Notes: a model not told the origin generated them from the letters alone. DNA of 64,000 nucleotides from Staphylococcus equorum (GCF_001747895.1 NZ_LNNB01000012.1:1-64000), one strand, 5' to 3'. Shown: positions 24,858 through 34,365, counted from the stretch's first letter. A program made the numbers and translations.

Positions 24858-25172
24858 ATGGATAATACAGAAATAGCATTCCAAATTATCTTGCTAGCTG
24901 GCAATGGTAGATCAAGTGCAATGGAAGCAATTCAATATGTGAAAGAAAATGATTTCGAGACTGCTAAGGAAAAAATGAAAGAAGCAGAACAAGAAATAAA
25001 TAAGGCACATAATTTTCAAACAAGTTTATTGCAAGAAGAAGCACGAGGCAAAGATTACCAATTAAATTTAATACTTATACATTCACAAGATCATTTGATG
25101 AATGCACTAACGATAAAAGATATGGCAAATGAAATCATCGATATTTATCAAGAAATTAAAGCAAACAGATAG
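24858..25172 (+). CDS. PTS IIA component, lactose/cellobiose family
   Basis: This 104-residue all-helical EIIA has the phospho-histidine region LILIHSQDHLMNA (His75 likely phosphorylated). It accepts phosphate from HPr and donates to the IIB gene product. A GGTGAGGAG ribosome site precedes ATG. It forms a complete PTS with the two genes upstream. Confidence 0.94.
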   Translation: MDNTEIAFQIILLAGNGRSSAMEAIQYVKENDFETAKEKMKEAEQEINKAHNFQTSLLQEEARGKDYQLNLILIHSQDHLMNALTIKDMANEIIDIYQEIKANR

Positions 25173-25184
25173 GAGAGAACTTTT

Positions 25185-26564
25185 ATGAAAATTACTTTTC
25201 CAAAAGACTTTTGGTGGGGCAGTGCGGCAAGTGCGACACAAACTGAAGGAACGCAATCTATGACTGAACAATCTATATGGGATTATTGGTATGAACAAGA
25301 ACCGAATCGATTTTATGATAATGTTGGACCAGATGTCACGTCGAATTTTTATAACACATATAAAGAGGATATTAAACTGATGAAAGAAACAGGGCACAAT
25401 TCGTTTCGTTTATCCATTTCTTGGACTAGGATGATAAATCAAGATACGGGAAATACAAACGAAAATGCAGTTGAATTTTATAATAATGTCATTGATGAAT
25501 TAATAGCTAATGACATTGAACCTTTTGTTAATTTATATCACTTTGATATGCCTATGAAACAACAAAACAAGGGCGGTTTTGAATCAAGAGAAGTCGTCGA
25601 AAATTATGTTGATTATGCACAAAAATGCTTTGATTTGTATGGGGATAGAGTAAAAAAATGGTTTACGTTTAACGAGCCAATTGTGCCTGTTGAAGGAGGT
25701 TATTTATATAATTTCCATTACCCTGATATAAATGATGCTAAAAGAGGTTTTCAATATGCTTTTAATACAATATTAGCAAATGCTAAAACAATTAAGTTAT
25801 TTAAAGAACAGAACTATGATGGGGAAATAGGAATAGTCTTAAATTTAACCCCTTCTTACCCAAGAAGTGAAAATAAGGAAGATAAAAAAGCTGCATTAAT
25901 AGCAGATTTATTCTTTAATAAGAGTTTTCTAGATCCTGCTACAAAAGGTACTTTTCCAGAGGAATTAGTAGAAATGATCAAAGCACAGGATTTACTGCCT
26001 TTTTATAAGAGTGAAGACTTGGAAATCATAAAACATAATACAGTAGATTTATTAGGTGTAAATTATTATTTACCTAGACGTGTTAAAGCTAAAGAAAGTA
26101 TGCCTAACCCTAATTCACCCTTCACTCCAGAATTTTATTTTGATAATTATGAAATGCCAGGCAGAAAAATGAACCCTTATAGAGGTTGGGAAATTTATCC
26201 CGAAGGTATCTATGATATCATGAAAAACTTACAAAATAACTATGGCAATATTACTTCATTTATTTCTGAAAATGGAATGGGCGTGGAAAATGAAGCAAGG
26301 TTTATAGAAAACAATCAAATACAAGATGATTATAGAATTGAATTTTTGAAAGATCATTTGTATTGGCTTAATAAAGCGATTAAAGAAGGTGCAAATTGTA
26401 AAGGTTACCATATGTGGACATTTATGGATAATTGGTCTTGGATGAATGCCTATAAAAATAGATATGGATTTATTTCTGTAGACATTAATACACAAGCACG
26501 TACAATTAAAAAGAGTGGGTATTGGTTTAAAAAATTATCAGAGGAAAACATGTTTGAATTATAA
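25185..26564 (+). CDS. 6-phospho-beta-glucosidase, GH1
   Basis: This 459-residue GH1 enzyme starts FPKDFWWGSAASATQTEG. It has the acid/base glutamate in WFTFNEP, the nucleophile in FISENGMG and a WSWMNAYKNRYGFI loop whose Ser/Lys/Tyr bind the 6-phosphate. It would cleave the imported phosphorylated disaccharide in the cytosol. It is 12 bases downstream of IIA, in the same operon. Confidence 0.93.
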   Translation: MKITFPKDFWWGSAASATQTEGTQSMTEQSIWDYWYEQEPNRFYDNVGPDVTSNFYNTYKEDIKLMKETGHNSFRLSISWTRMINQDTGNTNENAVEFYNNVIDELIANDIEPFVNLYHFDMPMKQQNKGGFESREVVENYVDYAQKCFDLYGDRVKKWFTFNEPIVPVEGGYLYNFHYPDINDAKRGFQYAFNTILANAKTIKLFKEQNYDGEIGIVLNLTPSYPRSENKEDKKAALIADLFFNKSFLDPATKGTFPEELVEMIKAQDLLPFYKSEDLEIIKHNTVDLLGVNYYLPRRVKAKESMPNPNSPFTPEFYFDNYEMPGRKMNPYRGWEIYPEGIYDIMKNLQNNYGNITSFISENGMGVENEARFIENNQIQDDYRIEFLKDHLYWLNKAIKEGANCKGYHMWTFMDNWSWMNAYKNRYGFISVDINTQARTIKKSGYWFKKLSEENMFEL

Positions 26565-26606
26565 TATATAATCAATACTAAAGTGTAAGGTAATTGGAGT
26601 GAGGGA

Positions 26607-28480
26607 ATGAACAAAAGAACTTTAAAAATTATACGGCTTATGTATAATTATTCAAGCACCTATATTTCTGGGGAGTTTATAGGTAAAAGTTTGAGTGTTT
26701 CTCCTAGAACTGTTAGAAATGATTTGAAAGAATTAAATGAATCAGAAAAAGAATTTGGATTTTATATTTTTTCTAAAAAATCAGTGGGATATAAATTGAT
26801 AATAAAAAACAAAGAGAAATTCAATTTATTCCTAAATGACCAATATTTAAAAGATGAGCTTCTCAATTTTAATAATCAAGATAGTAGGGTTAGATATATA
26901 TTTAGCCAATTACTTATATTGGATAACTATGTAAAGATTGATGATTTAAGTGAGCGAATGTTTGTAAGTGATACAACTATTAAAAAAGACTTGAAAATGA
27001 TACGAGGACAGTTAGAAAAACATGATTTGAATCTGATAACAAGCCCATATCATGGATTGAAAATAGATGGACATGAATTTCAGAAAAGATATGCAATTGC
27101 CGAATTTTTATTAGATCCGTTATCTATGGATGAGTTTTTTGATAGCGAAGAAATAAATTTACTTAAAAATAAAATTGTCGGAATAATCAATCGATTTAAC
27201 ATTACAATACCTGATGTAAAATTAGAAAATTTGGTTGTTCACATATATATAGCACTATTTAGGGTTGAGCATAAACTCATTATTAAAGATGAAAGTAATA
27301 TATTTAATGGCTATACGAAAACGAGTGATGATGTTAATCAATTTTTTAAGCAGTTAGTAGAAATGATAGAATGCAATTTTAATATCCAATTACCTACTAA
27401 AGAAAAACAATATATTTGGGCACATATATTAACATCAGGGCTTATTTCTGAAAAAGCTAATATTCATGAAAATAAAGAACTAAATATGTTGATAGAGCAT
27501 ATTTTAAGAAGAATAAAACAAGTATTTCACATAGATTTAGCGGATGAAGAAGAATTGAGAAATAATCTAAGTTTACATTTATCTACTTCTATTACGAGAT
27601 ATAAATATAAAATGAATATCAGAAATCCATTATTAGCAGAAATTAAAAAGAACTATCCATTTTCATTTGATATCGCTTTAGTAGGAAGTAAAGTAATCGA
27701 AGAAGTATACAAAATAAGAATTTCTGAAAGTGAAATTGGCTACCTAGCTTTGCATTTTGAATTGGCTTTGAAGAAACCTAATAATTTGGATAACAAAATC
27801 AATACAACCATTGTTTGTGCATCTGGTTTGGCTAGTTCACAGCTAATAAAATACAAATTGATTGAAAACTTTAGTGACGAAATCACAACAACCAATTCAT
27901 TACAATTGTATGAGTTAAGTGAACATAAATTACAGGGAACAGATTTAATAATATCAACAATCCCTCTGTGCCCGTCATTTATGTGAATACCATTTTAACT
28001 GATGTGGATATTTTAAACTTGAAAAAATTTATAGATAACTACAATGTAGACCAAAAAGAAAAGTTAATCGAACTTTTTGCTATTAAAAGTAATGTTGAAA
28101 GTAAAGATGAATTACTATCAAAAATTGAATGTGATTTAAAAGCATTACATTATATAAAATCAGACTTTTTTGAAAAAGTTAAAGAACGAGAAGAAGTAGC
28201 TACTACGGCTTATGGTAACCTTATCGCTGTTCCTCATCCTGTTACACCTTCTGCTAAAAAATCTTTTATTTATATAGTTAAATTAGACAAACCTATTCAA
28301 TGGGGGGACAAAGATGTTCAACTTGTTTTTTGTTTAGGTTTAAAATCACAAACAACAGTTGATATGGAACCTATTTTCAAAAGGATTAGTCATATTATTA
28401 ATGATTTTAGTTTAGTAGTAGAATTATTAAACCAGCCTAATGAAAAAGATTTAAAAGAAACGTACTTTGATATTTACTAA
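26607..28480 (+). pseudogene. BglG/LicR-type PTS-regulated transcriptional activator, frameshifted
   Basis: Two overlapping frames together make one LicR/MtlR-type regulator. The first frame (26607-27986, 459 aa) has two helix-turn-helix segments (residues ~1-120), two PRD domains (~170-370, with regulatory histidines such as AHILTSG and LALHFELAL) and the start of a EIIB-like domain with a cysteine (TIVCASGLASSQLIKYK). It stops just after STIP. The second (27968-28480, 170 aa) continues with VPVIYVNTILTD and an EIIA domain with GNLIAVPHP. One missing base near 27967 explains the break. If real, the activator lacks its EIIA domain and PTS control may be altered; an assembly error is also possible. 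Confidence 0.85.
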
Positions 28481-28498
28481 TAATGAATTTTAAAAAAT

Positions 28499-28546
28499 GA
28501 AAAATCCAGAAAGCTACGCTCATCAAGTAGGCTTCTGGATTTTTTA
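28499..28546. terminator. Terminator of the PTS operon, convergent region
   Basis: Stem AAAATCCAGAA-GCTAC / GTAG-GCTTCTGGATTTT followed by TTT. Confidence 0.8.
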
Positions 28547-28549
28547 TTA

Positions 28550-29296
28550 TTAGTCTTTTGTTGTTTGTTCTTTTACACCTTTTGTAACAGCTTCAGCAAA
28601 ATCGTGGATGGATTGTCTGTAATCATTTGGATTTTCTCTCGTGGAGCGACCAAGGTCATCATCCTCAAAAAATGATTTGCGGTATCCCGTTGAAATCTCA
28701 AGTTGAACACCTGATCCTGTATCATTTTTATTAATGATATTTTGGCTAGAATCACCATTTACGTAATTAGGACTATTTTCAACATTAAAATCCTCTTTTT
28801 CTAATTCCTTACGTATAGATTTGGCCATATCCTTATCTTTACCACCAATGTAGACAACTTTTTTATCTTCTCGAATGCCGTGTATGGACACCGTTTCATC
28901 TGATCTACTCGTCATGTCTTTTAATTTGGGGTCATCGAAACGAGTCGAAGTAATATGCAATTTAGTATTGTTTGATTTTAATAAACCTTCAAAACTATAT
29001 AGATTAAAGTTACCTTTTTTAGAAATGATTTTTGCCAATTCAGAAGTGCCGGGTTCAATACCGCCACCATGAATAGCAGTAACTAATATATCTTTGTTAT
29101 TTGTCGTTTTTGAATTGATTTGCCAATCACGATCTTCTTTTGTGTCGGCTTTCAATTCTTCAAAATTCTTATAATAGTCTTGATTTTGTGGCTGGTCGTT
29201 TTTCCACACATATAAAAAATATAAAGACAGTAAAACAGCGGCAACGATAGCTAACATAATAAAATAGTATAAATATAAGTGGAAAATTCTTTTCAT
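28550..29296 (-). CDS. Membrane-anchored poly-gamma-glutamate hydrolase-family protein
   Basis: This 248-residue protein has one N-terminal transmembrane helix (residues ~9-31), then an extracytoplasmic domain of the PghP/DUF867 zinc-peptidase fold. The motifs AIHGGGIEPGTSELA, ETVSIHGI and GVQLEISTGYR supply the metal and catalytic residues seen in phage gamma-PGA hydrolases. It could cleave gamma-linked glutamyl polymers at the cell surface. No cap (gamma-PGA synthesis) genes are in this window. AGGAG precedes ATG. Confidence 0.8.
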   Translation of the reverse strand: MKRIFHLYLYYFIMLAIVAAVLLSLYFLYVWKNDQPQNQDYYKNFEELKADTKEDRDWQINSKTTNNKDILVTAIHGGGIEPGTSELAKIISKKGNFNLYSFEGLLKSNNTKLHITSTRFDDPKLKDMTSRSDETVSIHGIREDKKVVYIGGKDKDMAKSIRKELEKEDFNVENSPNYVNGDSSQNIINKNDTGSGVQLEISTGYRKSFFEDDDLGRSTRENPNDYRQSIHDFAEAVTKGVKEQTTKD

Positions 29297-29525
29297 AATT
29301 GTCTCCTGTATTACATATTTAGTGGTTATAAAAGTATAACAAATTTAATAAGTTATACAGGTTATGTGTTGATTACAAATACATTACTTACGACTTAACA
29401 GACCTTTACAATTGTTTAGGGCAAGAGATACAAAATTTAAGCATGCTGCACCTTTTAACAATTTAGGGCGGGACATGTATTTATGACATAGGCCGTGGGG
29501 CAAATTTAGTTACAATACTGAAATA
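29297..29525. other. Intergenic with paired TTTAGGGC(A/G)(A/G)GA(G/C)A tracts
   Basis: No gene. Two similar segments (near 29415 and 29460: CAATT-(GT)TTAGGGC followed by a purine tract) and a GGGCGGGACATG...CATAGGCC stretch resemble the hairpin-forming spacer repeats common in staphylococci. Confidence 0.3.
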
Positions 29526-29900
29526 TTATATTTCTTTAACTGCGAAATAATTATTTTCTGCATCTGCAAAATTAAACACTCTACCCATAGGTAAATCCAT
29601 AATATCTCCAACTGTATTTTGATTAGATTTCAAACGATTATATAAATCGTCGAATTGTGTTGTTGCGAAAATCAGTGATGGTGTAGTTGTACTGACACCC
29701 ATGTCCATTTCGTCAACTTTCGCTTTGTCCTGCAATACAATAGCAGTTTGAGCATCGTCTTCTGGAAGCAGTTTTACTACGCGCATACCCATTTCTTCGT
29801 CATCGGCTACTACTACAAAGTCTAAGTTTTCTGTCCAAAATTGAATTGCTTTATCGTGATTATATACGTATATCATAACTTCATCTAGTTTTTTAATCAT
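29526..29900 (-). CDS. VOC-family (glyoxalase-like) protein
   Basis: This 124-residue vicinal-oxygen-chelate protein has two beta-alpha-beta-beta-beta modules: KLDEVMIYVYNHDKAIQFWTENLDF at the start and PSLIFATTQFDDLYNRLKSN mid-way. Metal ligands are not clear-cut. The start at 29900 (MIKKLDEV) lies eight bases after GAGGAG; a longer frame to 29936 lacks such a site. Substrate unknown. Confidence 0.82.
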   Translation of the reverse strand: MIKKLDEVMIYVYNHDKAIQFWTENLDFVVVADDEEMGMRVVKLLPEDDAQTAIVLQDKAKVDEMDMGVSTTTPSLIFATTQFDDLYNRLKSNQNTVGDIMDLPMGRVFNFADAENNYFAVKEI

Positions 29901-30041
29901 TTCGCCATCTCCTCTATTGTTTATCTTGTCTTGCACATAAGTATATTAAATATATTCAGTAATGCAAAATAATAACTTTGCTGATACCTATTACTGTAAT
30001 TAGGGAATGTAAATAATATAAGCAAAAAACTTTCGAGAAAT

Positions 30042-30083
30042 TTCAAGACATGTTTTAATGTAATTATAAAAGTTACGATTAAA
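30042..30083 (+). promoter_or_regulatory. hypR promoter with overlapping inverted repeat (candidate HypR operator)
   Basis: TTCAAG (30042-30047), 17 bases, TATAAA (30065-30070). An imperfect inverted repeat TTTTAATGTAA (30053-30063) / TTACGATTAAA (30073-30083) straddles the -10. Rrf2 repressors bind such repeats; in S. aureus HypR represses its own operon. Confidence 0.5.
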
Positions 30084-30093
30084 GGTGATGTAA

Positions 30094-30528
30094 ATGAATT
30101 TAGAGTTTAATATAGCAGTACATCTGCTAACATTTCTAGTTAAGCATCCAGATGCGCGTTATAGTAGTGGGTCATTATCAGAACGAATATGTATTAACCC
30201 AGTGCAATTACGCAGGGTAACAAGAAAGTTAAATGATCAACATTACCTAGATGCTAGTAGAGGGAAATATGGTGGTTATCAAGCTAATGAAGTGACCGCT
30301 GATGTTAATCTGGCAGACTTATTTGAATTATTTAATGAAGAAAGGTCAGATGGACGAATATTTACAGGTGATGAAGGTAGCGATTGTGAGATTTCCAGGG
30401 AAATAGGAACCACGATGTCTAAGTTTCAGCAAAAAGAAAATGATATATTAATTAATTATTATAAAAGCGTCAAGATTACTGATGTATTAGACGATGTATT
30501 GAAGGAGGATATTCATGAGACAATTTGA
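30094..30528 (+). CDS. hypR: Rrf2-family redox-sensing repressor HypR
   Basis: This 144-residue Rrf2 regulator has a winged helix in residues 1-80 (SGSLSERICINPVQLRRVTRKL, GKYGGYQ wing). Cys33 and Cys98 are present; in S. aureus HypR the equivalent Cys33 and Cys99 form an intersubunit disulfide on hypochlorite stress, inactivating repression. The next gene, overlapping by 14 bases, is merA, as in S. aureus. Repression of hypR-merA and its relief by HOCl is inferred from that orthology. Confidence 0.88.
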   Translation: MNLEFNIAVHLLTFLVKHPDARYSSGSLSERICINPVQLRRVTRKLNDQHYLDASRGKYGGYQANEVTADVNLADLFELFNEERSDGRIFTGDEGSDCEISREIGTTMSKFQQKENDILINYYKSVKITDVLDDVLKEDIHETI

Positions 30529-31837
30529 TGTAGTGATTATAGGATTTGGTAAAGGTGGTAAAACATTAGCGAAGTTTGCTTCAGCACAAGGTAAAAAAGT
30601 AGCAGTAGTAGAAAAATCTAAAGCGATGTATGGTGGGACTTGTATCAATGTTGGCTGTATCCCTTCAAAAACGCTTGTTCACGAAGGTCTAACTCATAAT
30701 GATTTTAATAAAGCATTTTCTAGAAAAAAAGATGTAGTAGATGCATTAAACAATAAAAATTATCATAATCTTGCAGATGATAACAATATTGAAGTGTTGG
30801 ATTATACTGCGAAATTCAAATCTAACAATGAAGTGAACTTATTAAATGACAATGATGAGATAGTGGAAACATTGCATGCGGAAGATGTCGTTATTAATAC
30901 GGGTGCAATGTCAGTGATTCCGCCAATCACAGGTGTTGAAAGTTCTCAACATTTATACGATTCAGCTGGGATAATGAGTTTGGATTTTCAACCTAAACAA
31001 TTAGTCATCATTGGTGGTGGATATATTGCTTTAGAATTTGCTTCTATGTTTGCTAACTTTGGCACACAAGTGACCGTACTTGAACGTGGCAATGATATTA
31101 TGACTAAAGAAGATAAGGACATTGTTACAGAAGTTAAAAAAGATTTAGCTAACAAAGGTGTAAATATCATATACAATGTGAATACAGAGGGCTTTGAAGA
31201 TACTGACTCTGGAACTATTGTGCATACGTCTAATGGAGATTATGAAGCGGATGCAGTTCTATTAGCGACTGGTCGTAAGCCTAATGTGGATTTAGATTTA
31301 GACAATACAGATGTAACACTAGGTGAGCATGGAGAGATTAAGGTCAATGAATACCTCCAAACGGATGCGCCACATGTTTATGCAATCGGTGATGTTAAAG
31401 GTGGCATGCAATTCACATATATTTCTTTAGATGACTTTAGAATTGTAAAAGACCAACTCTTTGGAACAGGAGTGCGTTCTACTGAAAATAGAGGCGCTGT
31501 ACCTTATACAGTATTTATTGATCCACCAATGGCACGTGTAGGTTTGACTGGTAAAGAAGCTGAAAATCAAGGCTATAATGTAATAGAAAACGCACTACCA
31601 GTTAACGCTATCCCTAGACATAAAGTGAATAATGATCCAAGAGGCTTGTTTAAAGTAGTAGTGAATAAAGATACGGAAACAATACTTGGAGCAACATTAT
31701 ACGGCTTAGAAGCAGAAGAAATTATCAATCTAATAAAATTAGCAATAGATCAGAAATTAAATTATAAGGTATTGAAAGATAATATCTATACACATCCAAC
31801 GATGGTTGAATCATTTAATGATTTATTCGATATGTAA
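30515..31837 (+). CDS. merA: MerA: FAD-dependent pyridine nucleotide-disulfide reductase (hypochlorite defence)
   Basis: This 440-residue flavoprotein has an FAD-binding IIGFGKGGKTLA at the N-terminus, redox Cys43-x4-Cys48 (GGTCINVGCIPSK), NAD(P)-binding IIGGGYIALEFASMFANFG mid-sequence and a C-terminal dimerisation domain. It resembles S. aureus MerA, part of the HypR regulon, and not true mercuric reductase: the N-terminal heavy-metal domain and C-terminal vicinal cysteines are absent. AAGGAGG within hypR serves its start. Confidence 0.9.
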   Translation: MRQFDVVIIGFGKGGKTLAKFASAQGKKVAVVEKSKAMYGGTCINVGCIPSKTLVHEGLTHNDFNKAFSRKKDVVDALNNKNYHNLADDNNIEVLDYTAKFKSNNEVNLLNDNDEIVETLHAEDVVINTGAMSVIPPITGVESSQHLYDSAGIMSLDFQPKQLVIIGGGYIALEFASMFANFGTQVTVLERGNDIMTKEDKDIVTEVKKDLANKGVNIIYNVNTEGFEDTDSGTIVHTSNGDYEADAVLLATGRKPNVDLDLDNTDVTLGEHGEIKVNEYLQTDAPHVYAIGDVKGGMQFTYISLDDFRIVKDQLFGTGVRSTENRGAVPYTVFIDPPMARVGLTGKEAENQGYNVIENALPVNAIPRHKVNNDPRGLFKVVVNKDTETILGATLYGLEAEEIINLIKLAIDQKLNYKVLKDNIYTHPTMVESFNDLFDM

Positions 31838-31851
31838 GAGTGTAGAAATTT

Positions 31852-31893
31852 AAAAAGAGATAGATTCCTTATAGGGAATCTATCTCTTTTTTT
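31852..31893. terminator. Terminator after merA
   Basis: Stem AAAAAGAGATAGATTCC / GGAATCTATCTCTTTTT plus more T. Confidence 0.88.
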
Positions 31894-31901
31894 CATGTAA
31901 A

Positions 31902-32078
31902 TTAGGTCATTGCCATAATAATAACACCTATTAGACCAAAGAGGCCAAAAACCAATGACATCACACCGAAACTGACCAAACTTTGTTTTTTACTTGTATC
32001 ACCTTTTTTTGAAAGGCGTTTATTTAAAACGAGTAGTACAATACCAAGGATTATGAGTAATATTGAACCATAGAACAT
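31902..32078 (-). CDS. Small two-TM membrane protein (58 aa)
   Basis: This short frame starts at ATG 32078 after GGGGGACG. It encodes two hydrophobic helices (FYGSILLIILGIVLLVLN and LVSFGVMSLVFGLFGLIGVI) with a basic KRLSKKGDTSKKQ loop between them. Codon use and a good ribosome site support it. The merA terminator on the other side may also end this transcript. Function unknown. Confidence 0.7.
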   Translation of the reverse strand: MFYGSILLIILGIVLLVLNKRLSKKGDTSKKQSLVSFGVMSLVFGLFGLIGVIIMAMT

Positions 32079-32221
32079 ATTGCGTCCCCCCTAAACTATA
32101 TTTATCACGTTTGAATATCTTTATTATGTATTTACCCGGTAAATGATGTGAACTAACTCAATATACCATGCACAGTTCAATTATAGGTAGTGTTTTTCTT
32201 GAAGCATATATAAGCAAAAAT

Positions 32222-32268
32222 AAAAGATGAGTACGCTGTTTTAAAGTTAACAGTATACTCATCTTTTT
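32222..32268. terminator. Terminator after the 74-aa hypothetical gene
   Basis: AAAAGATGAGTA... / ...TACTCATCTTTTT stem with an additional inner CTGTT/AACAG pairing; T-run on both strands. Confidence 0.7.
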
Positions 32269-32283
32269 GGTATGTGATTAATA

Positions 32284-32508
32284 TTATAAACTATTGTGGC
32301 TCACATCCGCATATGTGTAATTTTTTAGTAATGAACAACCTAATGGATGGTGACCATTGTCTACATATTCGTTAATTTCTTCAAGTACGTCTAAAATTTC
32401 GTATTCCGGCGTGTTTACATCAAATGTGTATTTGAATACTTGCTTCTTGTCGGATAACACTGTAGCGATGAGTTCATCATTGTGCATTTTGTAATTTAAT
32501 AATTGCAT
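32284..32508 (-). CDS. Hypothetical 74-aa protein
   Basis: A small acidic cytosolic protein (LNYKMHNDELIATVLSDKKQ..., VLEEINEYVDNGHHPLGCSLL). The start at 32508 lies six bases after GAGGG; ATG 32514 abuts it. Mixed beta/alpha character, no recognised motif. Monocistronic. Confidence 0.6.
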   Translation of the reverse strand: MQLLNYKMHNDELIATVLSDKKQVFKYTFDVNTPEYEILDVLEEINEYVDNGHHPLGCSLLKNYTYADVSHNSL

Positions 32509-32815
32509 AGTCATCCCTCACTTTTTTTATATTTCAATCCAATAATCGGATTGTTTTAATTGAGAATTCATTTCATTGATTAATCATTCAGATTATAATT
32601 GTTCTAATCTGATATTCAGTATACATGAAATACTATAAAATGTAGAGGGGAATGACTTAAATAATTAAAACTTTTTAAAATAAAAATGTAAAAAGACACC
32701 GAGGCGTTTCTTGTAAGCGTTTTTAAATGATAATGATTTTAAATTGAGTGAAAATAAAATGCTATGCTTGATGTCTATAAGATAAATTGATATGATACAG
32801 AGAATTAAATAAAAG

Positions 32816-32940
32816 CTTTCTAGGGTTCCGCAACACTTAATGTTGGCCTGGTCCGAGAGGAAGCCACATGTTAAATGTGACACGGAAGGATAAAAGCCTG
32901 GGAGATAGTAGTGATGACTATCTCTCGGGCTTTTTTTATT
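32816..32940 (+). promoter_or_regulatory. Guanidine-I (ykkC) riboswitch with terminator
   Basis: The aptamer shows the conserved ykkC-class blocks: CTAGGGTTCCG, CTGGTCCGAGAGG and ACACGGAAGGATAAAAGCCTGGGAGA. The last part also begins a terminator, AGCCTGGGAGATAGT / ACTATCTCTCGGGCT followed by TTTTTTT (32895-32937). Guanidinium binding in this class prevents termination and turns on the genes downstream, here a pair of SMR exporters. Confidence 0.92.
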
Positions 32941-32958
32941 TTAACAGGGGGAATATAA

Positions 32959-33285
32959 ATGAATTGGATAAAAATTATTATCGCATCAATCTTTGAAGTT
33001 GGTTGGGTCGTAGGGTTAACACATGCAACGACAGGTCTCGAATGGATGTTAACAATTATAGCTATATTTTTAAGTTTTTATTTGCTTATAGATGCATCCA
33101 AAATGTTACCAGTGGGTACATCTTATGCAGTATTTGTTGGTCTAGGAACAACAGGTGTTACTCTATTTGATTTTGCTTTCTTCGGTCAGGAAGTTAATTT
33201 TGGAAAAATCATTTTAATTTTAACATTACTTTTAGGTGTGATTTGTTTGAAATTAGTCACACCAGATAAAGGGGGAGAAGCATAA
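32959..33285 (+). CDS. SMR-family guanidinium exporter subunit (YkkC-like)
   Basis: This 108-residue protein has four transmembrane helices and the SMR glutamate in IIIASIFEVGWVVGL (Glu13). It pairs with the next gene, whose start overlaps its stop by one base. Paired SMR proteins under a guanidine-I riboswitch export guanidinium in exchange for protons (Gdx/YkkCD type). The heterodimer is inferred from the coupled genes and riboswitch. Confidence 0.9.
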   Translation: MNWIKIIIASIFEVGWVVGLTHATTGLEWMLTIIAIFLSFYLLIDASKMLPVGTSYAVFVGLGTTGVTLFDFAFFGQEVNFGKIILILTLLLGVICLKLVTPDKGGEA

Positions 33286-33599
33286 TGGCTTGGATATTAT
33301 TAATCATTGCAGGTATTTTTGAAATGTTAGGTATTACTTTTTTAAATGCTTATACGCATACACGGAAAAAATCCGCTGTCATGGGATTGATAGGCTTCTT
33401 TAGTTTGAGTTTCTTAGCTTTATCTACGGCAATGACTCAATTACCTATGAGTACAGCGTATGCGGTTTGGACAGGTATTGGTGCAGTGGGCGGAGCGATA
33501 TTGGGTATGGTTTTTTATAAAGAGTCTACCGATATCAAAAGAATAATTTGTATTGCAGTCATATTAGCTAGTACGGTTGGTTTAAAATTATTGAGTTAA
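33285..33599 (+). CDS. SMR-family guanidinium exporter subunit (YkkD-like)
   Basis: This 104-residue four-helix SMR protein has the key glutamate in LLIIAGIFEMLGITFL (Glu13) and LPMSTAYAVWTGIGAVGG in helix 3. It is the second half of the guanidinium export pair, translationally coupled through TAATG. Confidence 0.9.
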   Translation: MAWILLIIAGIFEMLGITFLNAYTHTRKKSAVMGLIGFFSLSFLALSTAMTQLPMSTAYAVWTGIGAVGGAILGMVFYKESTDIKRIICIAVILASTVGLKLLS

Positions 33600-33712
33600 C
33601 GTGGAAGTGATAAAAGGTTTTGCTAATCAGTTTGCCAAAAGAAATATGGACTAGGTATATTGCGGTGACATAGTGTAATTGATACCATGTAGTTAAGATG
33701 GAGGTGCATGTG

Positions 33713-34339
33713 ATGGAAGGTCTTGCAGCATTTATTACGATTACATTAATGATTATTATTGTTCCTGGTCCAGATTTTTTTGTAGTAATGAAAAATTCAA
33801 TTACTTCAGGTAAAGGTAATGGCGCGATGGCTGCGTTAGGTATTACGTCAGCACACGTTATCTATTCTTTATTAGCAGTATTTGGCATTATATTTATCTT
33901 GGCAAATATGTATTATGTCTTTCTGATGATTAAAATTTTAGGCGCGTGTTATCTGATTTATTTAGGCATTAAAAGTATCATCTGTGCACGTCAAAGCATG
34001 AATTTTTCAACATCTCAAATGCAGACACAACAGATTAGTTATTTAAGTTCTTATCGCCAAGGTTTTATCAGCACAATATTAAACCCTAAAGCATTACTTT
34101 ATTACATAAGTATTTTACCGCAGTTTATAACTGCTGGCGAAGGTGTGTCATCTCAAATTGCAATATTATCGGCAGTAGTAACAACGGTGATTCTTATCTG
34201 GTTTATTTTTTGTGTATACATATTCCAATATATTAAATTACTTTTTGGAAACAGAAAAATAAAAGCGGTGTTTGATTATGCAGTAGGTGCCATCCTCATT
34301 GGTTTATCTATTAGTTTATTATTTAGTAAAAGCAGTTGA
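33713..34339 (+). CDS. LysE-family amino-acid exporter
   Basis: This 208-residue membrane protein has about six helices and the family signature VPGPDFFVVMKNSITSGKGNG near the N-terminus. LysE/RhtB proteins export amino acids or derivatives. I place the start at 33713, six bases after GGAGGTG; an upstream ATG would put the ribosome site inside the gene. About 110 bases separate it from the SMR pair, so joint control by guanidine is uncertain. Confidence 0.87.
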   Translation: MEGLAAFITITLMIIIVPGPDFFVVMKNSITSGKGNGAMAALGITSAHVIYSLLAVFGIIFILANMYYVFLMIKILGACYLIYLGIKSIICARQSMNFSTSQMQTQQISYLSSYRQGFISTILNPKALLYYISILPQFITAGEGVSSQIAILSAVVTTVILIWFIFCVYIFQYIKLLFGNRKIKAVFDYAVGAILIGLSISLLFSKSS

Positions 34340-34365
34340 TTCAACTTAAAAGTATAATGAAAGAA

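Noticed and set aside
30515..31837. Mercuric reductase
   Set aside because: Lacks the N-terminal metal-binding domain and C-terminal cysteine pair; the neighbouring Rrf2 gene with Cys33/Cys98 identifies it as the HypR-regulated MerA of hypochlorite defence.
32126..32146. TTTACCCGGTAAA considered as a sigma-B promoter element
   Set aside because: The only GTTT upstream is too far away and no gene follows on that strand.
32665..32883. 72-codon minus-strand ORF upstream of the SMR genes
   Set aside because: It lies antisense across the guanidine riboswitch and has no ribosome site.
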